Positions 16,098 to 23,663 of a stretch of DNA of 64,000 bases are shown here, one piece after another. The stretch comes from Glaciecola flavus. Its GTDB lineage: Bacteria > Pseudomonadota > Gammaproteobacteria > Enterobacterales > Alteromonadaceae. Position 1 is the first letter of the stretch; each line of letters starts with the position of its first letter. Both the position numbers and the translations under genes were made by a program. The stretch spans positions 1 to 64,000 of the forward strand of contig NZ_JBHRSW010000011.1 of NCBI RefSeq assembly GCF_042646125.1, given 5' to 3'. The notes beneath the pieces are model-generated. The model had not been told where the DNA came from, did no database searches, and was given only the letters and a program-made list of their open reading frames with translations.

Positions 16098-16517
16098 ATG
16101 GCTTTATCTCAAAATTCCGAGTTAGTCGTCCAACTTGGCGACACCTACAACAATCTAAGCAAACACATAGAAGGCCAGCTCAATATGCATGGTATTAGCT
16201 TTAGTGAATTCTTAGTCATGAACCAACTAGTTTCAGCGCCCAAGCACTGTTTAAGCCGTGTCGAACTCGCTAAAAAAGTGAGTCTAACAGCTTCAGGGAT
16301 TACTCGTATGTTAGTTCCGATGGAAAAAATAGGTTTAGTCGAAAAAGCCGCAAACCCTCGTGACGCCCGAGTAAGTTTGGTAAAACTGACCACTAGTGGT
16401 CATAAGATTTATCAAGAAGCTGAAACTGCAGTGAACGAGACGTCGAATCAATTGTTTGAAAAGCTTACTTCTAAGCAAGGTGAGCAGTTAGCCAACCTAT
16501 TACGCAGGATGTATTAA
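16098..16517 (+). CDS. MarR family transcriptional regulator
   Basis: A 139-residue dimeric winged-helix repressor. The HTH (LSRVELAKKVSLTASGITRMLVPM) is followed by the wing motif DARVSLVKLT. A palindromic site just upstream suggests autorepression. The start has no clear Shine-Dalgarno sequence. The next gene, a P-loop kinase, begins 2 bp after its stop, so both are in one operon and the kinase is probably the regulated function. Confidence 0.88.
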   Translation: MALSQNSELVVQLGDTYNNLSKHIEGQLNMHGISFSEFLVMNQLVSAPKHCLSRVELAKKVSLTASGITRMLVPMEKIGLVEKAANPRDARVSLVKLTTSGHKIYQEAETAVNETSNQLFEKLTSKQGEQLANLLRRMY

Positions 16518-16519
16518 CC

Positions 16520-17059
16520 ATGTCAGAAGTCAAGAAACAAGTCATCTCGAAACCTCGATTGATCTTAGTCACTGGGCAAGTTGGGGCTGGAAAAACAAGC
16601 TATAGCTTGGCACAAGCGGAGCAAATACAAGCGGTATGTTTTTCTATTGACTCTTGGATGCAAACCTTATTCGTCCCAGATACAGATATCAAAAATCCAA
16701 ACTACGACTGGATGATTGAACGCGTATATCGTTGTTACGACCAAATATGGCAAACCGCCAGTCAGATCTTACAGACTGGCGGGCATGTTATCCTAGATTT
16801 AGGATTTACGGAACGAGCACAGCGGCAACAATTTATTGATAAAGGTTTGTCCATAGGCGTACAAGCAGAGCTACATTATTTAAACGTGGATACCAATATA
16901 CGTAAGCAACAAGTAGCAAAACGCAATACCGAAAAAGATCCAAAACTTTATGCCTTTGAGGTCACAGAGCAAATGTTTGACTTTATGGAAACCCGATTTG
17001 AAGTCCCAAGTGCAGACGAGTTACAGCATGGAAAAACGATAACGCGAGCGCTGATTTAA
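16520..17059 (+). CDS. AAA_33-type P-loop kinase/ATP-binding protein
   Basis: A 179-residue soluble protein with a Walker A motif GQVGAGKTS (residues 19-27), a SIDSWM element where small-molecule kinases place substrate-binding acids, VILDLGF as the second acidic strand, and a basic lid (RKQQVAKRN). This pattern fits zeta-toxin/chloramphenicol-phosphotransferase-like kinases. Together with the MarR gene it looks like a detoxification or resistance pair. Substrate unknown. Confidence 0.72.
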   Translation: MSEVKKQVISKPRLILVTGQVGAGKTSYSLAQAEQIQAVCFSIDSWMQTLFVPDTDIKNPNYDWMIERVYRCYDQIWQTASQILQTGGHVILDLGFTERAQRQQFIDKGLSIGVQAELHYLNVDTNIRKQQVAKRNTEKDPKLYAFEVTEQMFDFMETRFEVPSADELQHGKTITRALI

Positions 17060-17340
17060 TCGGTCAATGCCGCTATTGAATTGCCGCCAACACCTTACGC
17101 CTTTCATAGTCTTGAAACTGATATAAGTAGCTATCAATCTTCAGAGCAAATAAATAAAAATATTTGTAATAAATATTCCACGATACCTACTAACAAACTA
17201 TCAATCACAACATACAAATATTATGGAAAATACAAGTCACATGAGGCAAGCAACAAAGACATATCCGGATAAGCTTCGACCATCCGATAGCGGCGTGAAT
17301 AATATTCAGTCGCTCACAGTTTTGTGAGCCAGAGAAGCGC

Positions 17341-17841
17341 ATGTCTAACTACCAAAAGCACTTCGAATCGATTGTCGCGAAGCATAGATTATCCTTGTTT
17401 AAAGTTGCTGCTACGTTTGAAGCCGACCCTATTGTTCAACAAGATCTATTGCAAGACATGCTGTTAGCGATATGGCAAGCCTTAGCTTTTTTTAGAGAGC
17501 GAAGTACTTTGCATACATTTATCTATAGGGTTGCGTACAACAAAGCACTGAGTCATGTTGCTAAAGAAAGCAGAACGAAAAGTCACGCAGCGCTTTTTGA
17601 AAGTGTTGAATGTCGAAAAAGTGACATAGAAGCGCACATTATTACTCTGAAATCAGCAGAGCATGTGATCAGCAAAATTAGGCTCTTGCCCATCGTTCAA
17701 CGCCAATTGATTACCTTGTCACTAGAGGGTTTTTCTTACAGCGACATGGCGGAAATATCTGGGCTATCCAAGACAAATGTCGGGGTGCAACTAAACAGAG
17801 CCAAAACTAAACTTATTCAATTAATGGAGAAACAACAATGA
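17341..17841 (+). CDS. ECF-type sigma-70 family RNA polymerase sigma factor
   Basis: A 166-residue protein with sigma region 2 (VQQDLLQDMLLAIWQAL, then TFIYRVAYNKALSHV) and region 4 HTH (SYSDMAEISGLSKTNVGVQL). Length and lack of region 3 fit the extracytoplasmic-function class. It overlaps the next gene by four bases (ATGA), and that membrane protein is the likely sigma-holding partner. About 280 bp without a supported gene lie upstream; no autoregulated promoter motif was obvious. Confidence 0.85.
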   Translation: MSNYQKHFESIVAKHRLSLFKVAATFEADPIVQQDLLQDMLLAIWQALAFFRERSTLHTFIYRVAYNKALSHVAKESRTKSHAALFESVECRKSDIEAHIITLKSAEHVISKIRLLPIVQRQLITLSLEGFSYSDMAEISGLSKTNVGVQLNRAKTKLIQLMEKQQ

Positions 17842-18437
17842 GTCATCAAGCAAACACATGGGACGGTGTAGTGAAAACGTGGAAGATAAACGATACAAGC
17901 ATCGACAAAACAATACCTTCTGATAAGGTGTTGATCGCCCAAATAACAAAACAACATCGGCATAAAAAAATGGAGGTACTAGCGAATTCAATTGCCAGTA
18001 TTGCCCTAGCTATCTATGTTGTTTTTGAGATGTATAGCGGGCTACCCTCTGTCGCTGATATCATTTTATATTCAGTATTTTTAGTCATAGCGATATCCGT
18101 AGGTGTCTACACATTTTTATCGTCAAAACGTTTTATTGATATATCAACAGGCAGTACACAAAGCCATGTAACGGTTTTACTTGAGCAATCCAAAAACAAC
18201 CTGAAATACTTGTCATTTTGCCGAATCGTTGGGTTGATTGTCCTTACAATAATGTTGTTCTTAATCGGTTTGATTGGCTTTGTGGCACTAAACAAGCCGC
18301 TAGAGTTTAAGCACTATTTGGTCGCAGGTGTTGCTTTGGCAGGCAGTCTTATTTGTGCTGGTGTTTTTGTTTGGGGGTATAAACAAAGCATCCAACTTAA
18401 ACGTCAAGTTGCGTTTTTGACCGAGATTGGAAATTAA
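17838..18437 (+). CDS. Four-helix membrane protein, putative partner of the ECF sigma factor
   Basis: A 199-residue protein with a soluble N-terminus of about 45 residues and two pairs of hydrophobic helices (about 50-95 and 130-180). Translational overlap with the sigma gene suggests that its cytoplasmic N-terminus sequesters the sigma factor. I see no His-x3-Cys-x2-Cys zinc anti-sigma motif, so it is not a standard ZAS protein. Function inferred from context only. Confidence 0.6.
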   Translation: MSHQANTWDGVVKTWKINDTSIDKTIPSDKVLIAQITKQHRHKKMEVLANSIASIALAIYVVFEMYSGLPSVADIILYSVFLVIAISVGVYTFLSSKRFIDISTGSTQSHVTVLLEQSKNNLKYLSFCRIVGLIVLTIMLFLIGLIGFVALNKPLEFKHYLVAGVALAGSLICAGVFVWGYKQSIQLKRQVAFLTEIGN

Positions 18438-18609
18438 TCTTGTCTAGCTTGGCTATGAATTGGTCTTGAGCGGACATACCATGGGTAGTTTGTTATTCTT
18501 GCATGAAAAGGCGGTGCCTCATATTTCAGTCTATCCCCTATTCAGTTTTCACCCAAACTAATCGGCTTGGGAAGGGAGTCAAGAATCGTATCTAATGGAG
18601 CAATTTTTT

Positions 18610-19212
18610 ATGTCGGATGGTCCTAATTACACGAATTATTCTCATTTGGAATTATTGGAAGCTTACGAAAGTATCGATAGGGAAAACTACCCAGAAAGGT
18701 TTCAAAAAATATGTAAATTCATGCAGGAAAAAGGCCTTATTGTTGAAACGGAAACAGGTTTTCAACTCACTACAAAGGCTTACGAATCGTCGAACATGGA
18801 TCGCCCCAATGAAGAGTCAAAACCCTCATACACATGTTTGCCTCCTGAGCCACAATACGACGATGAAGGAAACTACATCCCAAATGAAATACCGAAAAAA
18901 AACAGGGTAACTAACGCCCTATTCTCGGTGGGTATTATTTTATATGGTGGCTATGGCTTGCATGTAAATGAACTTTGGGTTCCTCTCGCAAAACGGATAA
19001 GTATTGTATTAACAGGTATACCGGCCATTCTAATGTTCGTGGCAATCGTTTTTGCATCGATAATGATGATTGCAGAAGTTGTTGACCATTATGATAAGAG
19101 AGATAACGAGCACACTTACTATAAAGTAGCTCTTTACTTTAAGAACTTAGCTTATGCTGTTTTCGGGATTGCGGTTGTATTAGGCTTATTTATGGGATCT
19201 CGTATTGGGTGA
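18610..19212 (+). CDS. Hypothetical membrane protein
   Basis: A 200-residue protein of unknown function. A charged N-terminal domain (LELLEAYESIDRENYPERF) precedes a Pro/acidic linker and three hydrophobic segments (about 107-122, 132-160, 180-197). ATG 18610 is preferred over ATG 18595 because GGAG (18597-18600) stands 9 nt before it. Its end overlaps the start of a truncated DUF3089 fragment, suggesting a deletion or insertion boundary just downstream. Confidence 0.6.
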   Translation: MSDGPNYTNYSHLELLEAYESIDRENYPERFQKICKFMQEKGLIVETETGFQLTTKAYESSNMDRPNEESKPSYTCLPPEPQYDDEGNYIPNEIPKKNRVTNALFSVGIILYGGYGLHVNELWVPLAKRISIVLTGIPAILMFVAIVFASIMMIAEVVDHYDKRDNEHTYYKVALYFKNLAYAVFGIAVVLGLFMGSRIG

Positions 19213-19693
19213 TGCGTTTTCTCCAATTTCGCAAAAGTTTGTAGATTCCTTAGTTTATCTCTCTGTATGTAAAGCAGCGCATACAATAAAGTGCCTAGTT
19301 CATTGGGAAACAATCGGTGACGGTGGAGGGCAGCTCATCGTACCTTTTTCACAAGATGCGATTTGTGTGAATCCACTAACATGGACAAAAGATGATCGCT
19401 ACGCTGACAAAGCCTTACATCTGGGGGCAGATTCAATTTCAGGACAGTATGTATTGGACAATAGTTTAATGAATAAAAAAGCAAATTTTGATGAGCCACT
19501 AATCACAACGAAATTTACAGGGGCAAAACGTAAGGATGGTTTGCTTTATGTGAATGATCCGACACATAGTCAATATGCAGCGCTAGGCTTGATGAGTGAT
19601 CACGCTATGCACGGTGTCAATTTTGCAATTTTCCATATGAACATTAGAGAAAACGCAAGTTTACGAGCAAAATCGTTTATGAAAGAACGATAA
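19205..19693 (+). pseudogene. 5'-truncated DUF3089 (alpha/beta hydrolase-like) remnant
   Basis: About 160 codons matching only the C-terminal part of DUF3089 proteins: CLVHWETIGDG, CVNPLTWTKDD, and the closing GLMSDHAMHGVNFAIFHMNIR. The N-terminal half with the nucleophile serine is absent; upstream sequence belongs to an unrelated membrane protein. There is no proper start codon (only TTG) and no ribosome binding site. The fragment itself has no internal stops, so the loss may be recent. Confidence 0.65.
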
Positions 19694-19722
19694 AATAAGC
19701 GAACCCAGTAAGCCTACCACTG

Positions 19723-20553
19723 TCATGTCAAAAATATGCACACTATTCCGCTAAAAACGACTAGTGCAGCAATTAGACGGCCTTTTGCTAAAGGTTCTTT
19801 TAGCACAAACCACGCGATAAAGATCGCAAAAATAACGCTGGTCTCGCGCAAGGCGGCAACGGTAGGGATGGGAATCGTTGACATTGCCCAAAGTGCCACG
19901 CCGAATCCGCCTAATGCCATTAATCCTGCTGCAAAGTCTATGCTTGCTGATTTTGCAGACAGGGTTTGCCATTGCAATTTATCACCTTGCGTGAGCAATG
20001 CGCTAAAAACGAAGAGGCAACCCGAAATAAATTCCAGATAGGCGATATACACCAAATAATTTTGAGATATACGAACACCCAGTCCAGAAGAAACAGAATA
20101 ACCTGTAATGCAAATTGCGGTGAGTAAGGCATATGCCAAAGGTTTTGTGTTGTTTACAAAGCCTTTTCTCACGAGCAACAATATGCCGATACTGACCAAA
20201 ATAACACCCACGATCTCTTGGGCCAACATCGTATCAAACCCAAAGACAAGACCTAAAGCTAGGATAAATATTGGCGCCAATCCTCTAGAAACAGGGTATA
20301 CCTGCGAAAAGTCGCCATAGCGGTATGCCCCTAAAAGACTAAAAAAGTAAACTAAATGAATGGCGCTAGCGGCCAGCAAATAGGGCCATGCTGCCGGACT
20401 AAGAGGCGGTAAAAAGAAAATAAAGAGTAAACCAACACTCGCTGCTACAGCTCTGTTTAAAACCAATGAGCGGGTTTGATTACTACTGTGCTTTAACATC
20501 CCATTCCATGAGGCGTGCAATAGTGCTGCGCACAAAACGGCTAGCGCTTCCAT
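19723..20553 (-). CDS. EamA/DMT family transporter
   Basis: A 276-residue inner-membrane protein with ten hydrophobic helices in two EamA repeats, the usual drug/metabolite exporter layout. The second repeat shows the typical LRETSVIFAIFIAWFVLKEPL motif. ATG 20553 is chosen; the longer TTG reading has no advantage. It is read toward the DUF3089 remnant and is not clearly in an operon. Substrate unknown. Confidence 0.85.
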   Translation of the reverse strand: MEALAVLCAALLHASWNGMLKHSSNQTRSLVLNRAVAASVGLLFIFFLPPLSPAAWPYLLAASAIHLVYFFSLLGAYRYGDFSQVYPVSRGLAPIFILALGLVFGFDTMLAQEIVGVILVSIGILLLVRKGFVNNTKPLAYALLTAICITGYSVSSGLGVRISQNYLVYIAYLEFISGCLFVFSALLTQGDKLQWQTLSAKSASIDFAAGLMALGGFGVALWAMSTIPIPTVAALRETSVIFAIFIAWFVLKEPLAKGRLIAALVVFSGIVCIFLT

Positions 20554-20780
20554 TTGAACATCCCTAATAACTCCGTTGTACAATCAGTGAGAGAATGTTG
20601 TTTCAGCCTCCACTATTCAGCTTAGTGTGACAGGCTAACTTTTTTAAGCCTTGTATGCTAGCTTGAGAGCGCAGACGTCGATCAGTTTTCAATACACAGC
20701 TTAATTTAAGTCTGTATAGGTAGCTTTTGAATGCGGTGACGTGCTTCAGTAAGGTGCATTTATAAGACAGGAGAACCGAG

Positions 20781-21509
20781 ATGAGCCAATTAAATTGTGA
20801 AGCGCGATCCATTGGTGCCAAAAAGCGCATGGGTTGGGCATTTCCCTTTGTTAACTTTGCGGGTAGAGGGTTTCGTTTTAATCTCGGGGCGAGGCCTCGT
20901 TCCGCTTGGGATTTTAACGCAAAGATTCACGATATGATGTTTATTGTGAATGATCTCAAATTTAGCCTTCCACCAACAAGAGAGCCTAAAGAGCGCTCAC
21001 GTTTAGCCAAGGCAGATTATGTATTCAGGCGTTTAAGTGAGCAAATTGATAAATTGCCTGCTGAGGTGTTTTACAATAATCTGTCAAAAATAGTGTTTTT
21101 GGGAAAAGACCAATCTGATTTTATATCGGCGGATGGGTTTTCAAATGTCATACATGCTGAGGAACTATCGATAGAAAATAAGCACTTCATGATACCTTGG
21201 TCTGAAATCCCTCAAGAAGAACAAAGAGCAATTGATGCTTCGGCTCAACAAAGAGCCAAGCAAACCTTTTCCGACAATAGTTTGGACGAAATTAGGAAAA
21301 TATACCACATAGACACGCGCTTAAAGGAGCGGAAGCGTGCCAACAAGATCAAAGTAAAAGAAACGCCAAAACAACGAGATAAAAGAGTAATCGAAGACAT
21401 ATTTTGTGAATACAAATACAATACTTTATCGTCTGTCGACTCTGTTGATTGGAGAAGCTGGGCTTCAAAAAAACTTGGCGAAGCTTGGGCTAAGGCAATG
21501 GCCTTGTAG
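20781..21509 (+). CDS. Hypothetical protein, faint phospholipase A2-like motif
   Basis: A 242-residue soluble protein preceded by a good AGGAG site. I do not recognise the family. Residues 40-90 contain FNAKIHDMMFIVND then KADYVFRRL, the spacing of a His-Asp pair followed by an Ala-Asp helix seen in PLA2-fold toxins and capsid lipases; this is only a pattern match. The C-terminal half is highly charged (KERKRANKIKVKE). There is no signal peptide. Alone between divergent promoters. Confidence 0.5.
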   Translation: MSQLNCEARSIGAKKRMGWAFPFVNFAGRGFRFNLGARPRSAWDFNAKIHDMMFIVNDLKFSLPPTREPKERSRLAKADYVFRRLSEQIDKLPAEVFYNNLSKIVFLGKDQSDFISADGFSNVIHAEELSIENKHFMIPWSEIPQEEQRAIDASAQQRAKQTFSDNSLDEIRKIYHIDTRLKERKRANKIKVKETPKQRDKRVIEDIFCEYKYNTLSSVDSVDWRSWASKKLGEAWAKAMAL

Positions 21510-21641
21510 TTTAAAAACGTAAATATGTTTTTGGTGAAATAATTTATCAGTTACGTGCCAAATGGAATTATCGTTATTGTGCGGTGAGATCTTCCAAAAA
21601 ACTCACATTTGCATGATATATTGAGTTTCTGTGGATTTAGT

Positions 21642-21788
21642 ATGTCCTGCGAAAGAATGGCTAACAAGTACTATACACTAGTGAGAGATCACGGAGCCGA
21701 TCCATACATCGCATCCTCTCAAACCAAAAATTGCAAAGAATATAAAGATGACTATGCTCGAAATTGCAGAAGTACGTCAGGAATATAG
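21642..21788 (+). CDS. Possible 48-residue cysteine-containing small protein
   Basis: A short open frame from ATG 21642 to TAG 21786. The product has three cysteines (MSCER, TKNCKEY, ARNCRS) and reads like a compact, charged, protein-like sequence. The ribosome binding site is weak (GTGGA). It ends 8 bp before the next membrane protein start, so the two could be co-translated. Needs homologues to be believed. Confidence 0.35.
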   Translation: MSCERMANKYYTLVRDHGADPYIASSQTKNCKEYKDDYARNCRSTSGI

Positions 21789-21796
21789 AGGGTAAA

Positions 21797-22033
21797 ATGA
21801 AAAATTTAAAGCTCTATATTGGCTTCATATTCGGCAGTATTGTTGGATATTTTGGTTTTGCGATTACGTCAGGTAAGTTTGATGAAAGCCCTTCGAACGT
21901 CAATTTAGAAAGCGTAGGCGAGGGCAATAACTATACATATACACCCAATTCGATAAATACTTGGTTTGTTCGGAAACGGATAATAACCAATCCATTTCGG
22001 AAAAGGAGAGCGCAGCAGAATTTAAAAAATTGA
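21797..22033 (+). CDS. Short membrane-anchored protein, probably the 5' part of a frameshifted gene
   Basis: ATG 21797 is preceded by GAGGG. The product is 78 residues: an N-terminal hydrophobic anchor (YIGFIFGSIVGYFGF) then a polar stretch. From about residue 55 it turns into a basic tail (VRKRIITNPFRKRRAQQ) unlike the preceding text, while another frame opens and runs on for 260 residues. This is best explained by a frameshift near 21940-21965. Confidence 0.45.
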   Translation: MKNLKLYIGFIFGSIVGYFGFAITSGKFDESPSNVNLESVGEGNNYTYTPNSINTWFVRKRIITNPFRKRRAQQNLKN

Positions 22034-22767
22034 ACAACGGATCTAGCCGTTTAAAGCCCGTTCAGTTTTTAGAGTCTTCCGAAGAAATAAAAGCAACAAC
22101 GTATTCTGAATATCTGAGTCAATTGTCGAGTGAATCAGAGCTTATGCATAAAAGGTTAAACGACAGTTTATTCGATGCATTCAATTTCAATAGTAGAGAA
22201 AAATATAATTTAGCACTGGCAAACGGGTTTCCAACGCAAGAGGAGTTAAAATACGTTTACAATCATGAATTAAATGCTCTTGTTGACGAAATTCATGAAC
22301 GGTTGAGTAAAATCGAGAAATTTACAGATCCGGACTATGTCAAAATAGAGAAGTTGGCTAGCCTTACGTTCAATCGCGCGCTTGATGAGTTGATTAATCT
22401 TCTAAAAGATTATAAACCTGACTATACAGTCGGTGATTTCATTTCTGAGAGGAAACTAGTTGGAACGGGGGTTTTGCCACCTGAATTAGAACTTGCAATT
22501 AATACAGTAGATGAGTTACATCTTTTATCACAAGGTAACCTTGCGTTGTCCTATTTAGTGAATGCAAGATATACCGAATTAATCCGTGATCCGAATGATT
22601 CTGCATCAAAATTTGAACTATATACGCAGCTTGCAGTTGCAGGACATAAGTTATCTACAGTTAATATTCGACGACGATACTGGCCAGACAATCTTGGCAC
22701 AGAAGAATATGCAGGAATATCCGTGGCATTGCGTAACATTGGAAAACCGATAAGGCAATGCAACTAG
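21961..22767 (+). CDS. Hypothetical helical protein, probably the 3' part of a frameshifted gene
   Basis: An open frame of about 268 codons with no ATG until codon 62 and no ribosome binding site at its first possible start (TTG 21961). It is rich in predicted helices (LKYVYNHELNALVDEIHERL and others). It overlaps the previous short gene in another frame. I do not recognise a domain. If joined to the upstream anchor it would make a membrane-tethered protein of about 320 residues facing the periplasm. Confidence 0.5.
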   Translation: MVCSETDNNQSISEKESAAEFKKLNNGSSRLKPVQFLESSEEIKATTYSEYLSQLSSESELMHKRLNDSLFDAFNFNSREKYNLALANGFPTQEELKYVYNHELNALVDEIHERLSKIEKFTDPDYVKIEKLASLTFNRALDELINLLKDYKPDYTVGDFISERKLVGTGVLPPELELAINTVDELHLLSQGNLALSYLVNARYTELIRDPNDSASKFELYTQLAVAGHKLSTVNIRRRYWPDNLGTEEYAGISVALRNIGKPIRQCN

Positions 22768-22939
22768 ATCAAACACATGGCGCATATTTACTTTGACGCA
22801 ATGTGCCTTGTCTACGATACCCAGCGCATATTATGACTAAAATTTGCGAAATAAAGAGCTTTAAACAATAGAAGCAGCAAACAACAAATGCTGAAAGCTA
22901 TCCCTGATAAAAGGTTCTTTTTGGCATCATCTCGCCCCC

Positions 22940-23380
22940 CTACTCTTTTAAAATATAGTGTGTGACAACATCAATAAACTCTTGTAACAATACTTCATCT
23001 TTTAGTCTTTCTGGAGAGTGGCTGGCGAGGGCGCGTACTGTTGATTCGACCAGTGTTGTACCAAGTTCGATAGCGGTGTCTAGATGACGTACTCTAATTC
23101 TATCAGGATAGGCCATGGCAAAGGCTTTCATACCCTGCTCGAATCGCGCATAGGTGCGATCTACCTGTTCGCTGAATAAACTATCGGGTATTTCTGCTCG
23201 CAATAACGACTCTAGCGCTGGAAAGTCGATCGCAGCTTGTATTCGAGCGCGTAATACACGCGCTAAAAATTGTTCCGGTTGCAATTTGTGCTTATCGGGA
23301 AAATGTTCGAATACCGCGCTTGCCATTTCTTCATCAAGCCTTTCAATGAGCGCTGTATAAATCGCTTCTTTGATTCTATG
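22940..23380 (-). pseudogene. TetR-family regulator remnant lacking its DNA-binding domain
   Basis: The minus-strand frame reads KEAIYTALIERLDEEM, the region that directly follows the HTH in TetR proteins, then about 125 residues of ligand-binding domain ending YILKE. The HTH itself and any start codon are missing: homology stops at about 23371, where plus-strand P450 sequence begins. The first internal ATG (23326) would give a protein with no DNA-binding part. Confidence 0.72.
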
Positions 23381-23608
23381 ATTTCACACCCAAAAATTCC
23401 TCCCTATGCATGGGTACCATTTGGTCACGGCGCGCATCTTTGCCTCGGGATGAAGTTTGCGACATTAGAAATTAAAGCCTTTATATACCAAATATTGCTC
23501 CACTATGAGATTGCGCTTACAGCGAACTATGCATTTAGCATATCAGGCTTGCCTGTAGCGAAACCCACTGACGATGTGCCCTTGGTTTTTTGTGAGCGAA
23601 AAAGCTAG
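23381..23608 (+). pseudogene. Cytochrome P450 C-terminal remnant
   Basis: About 75 codons covering the haem-binding loop (FGHGAHLCLGMKFATLE, with the cysteine haem ligand) and the C-terminal strands of a bacterial P450. The first four-fifths of the enzyme is missing. It abuts the TetR remnant head-to-head, so one deletion removed the 5' parts of a divergent tetR-P450 pair. Confidence 0.78.
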
Positions 23609-23663
23609 TTGGGATCGCTTTTTGCATTTTCATGTCGCATTCGCACTGTATAGGCATTGGAAT

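Noticed and set aside
17081..17272. 63-codon frame upstream of the ECF sigma gene.
   Set aside because: Low-complexity Ser/Lys/Tyr text in AT-rich DNA, with no ribosome binding site and no protein-like hydrophobic pattern.
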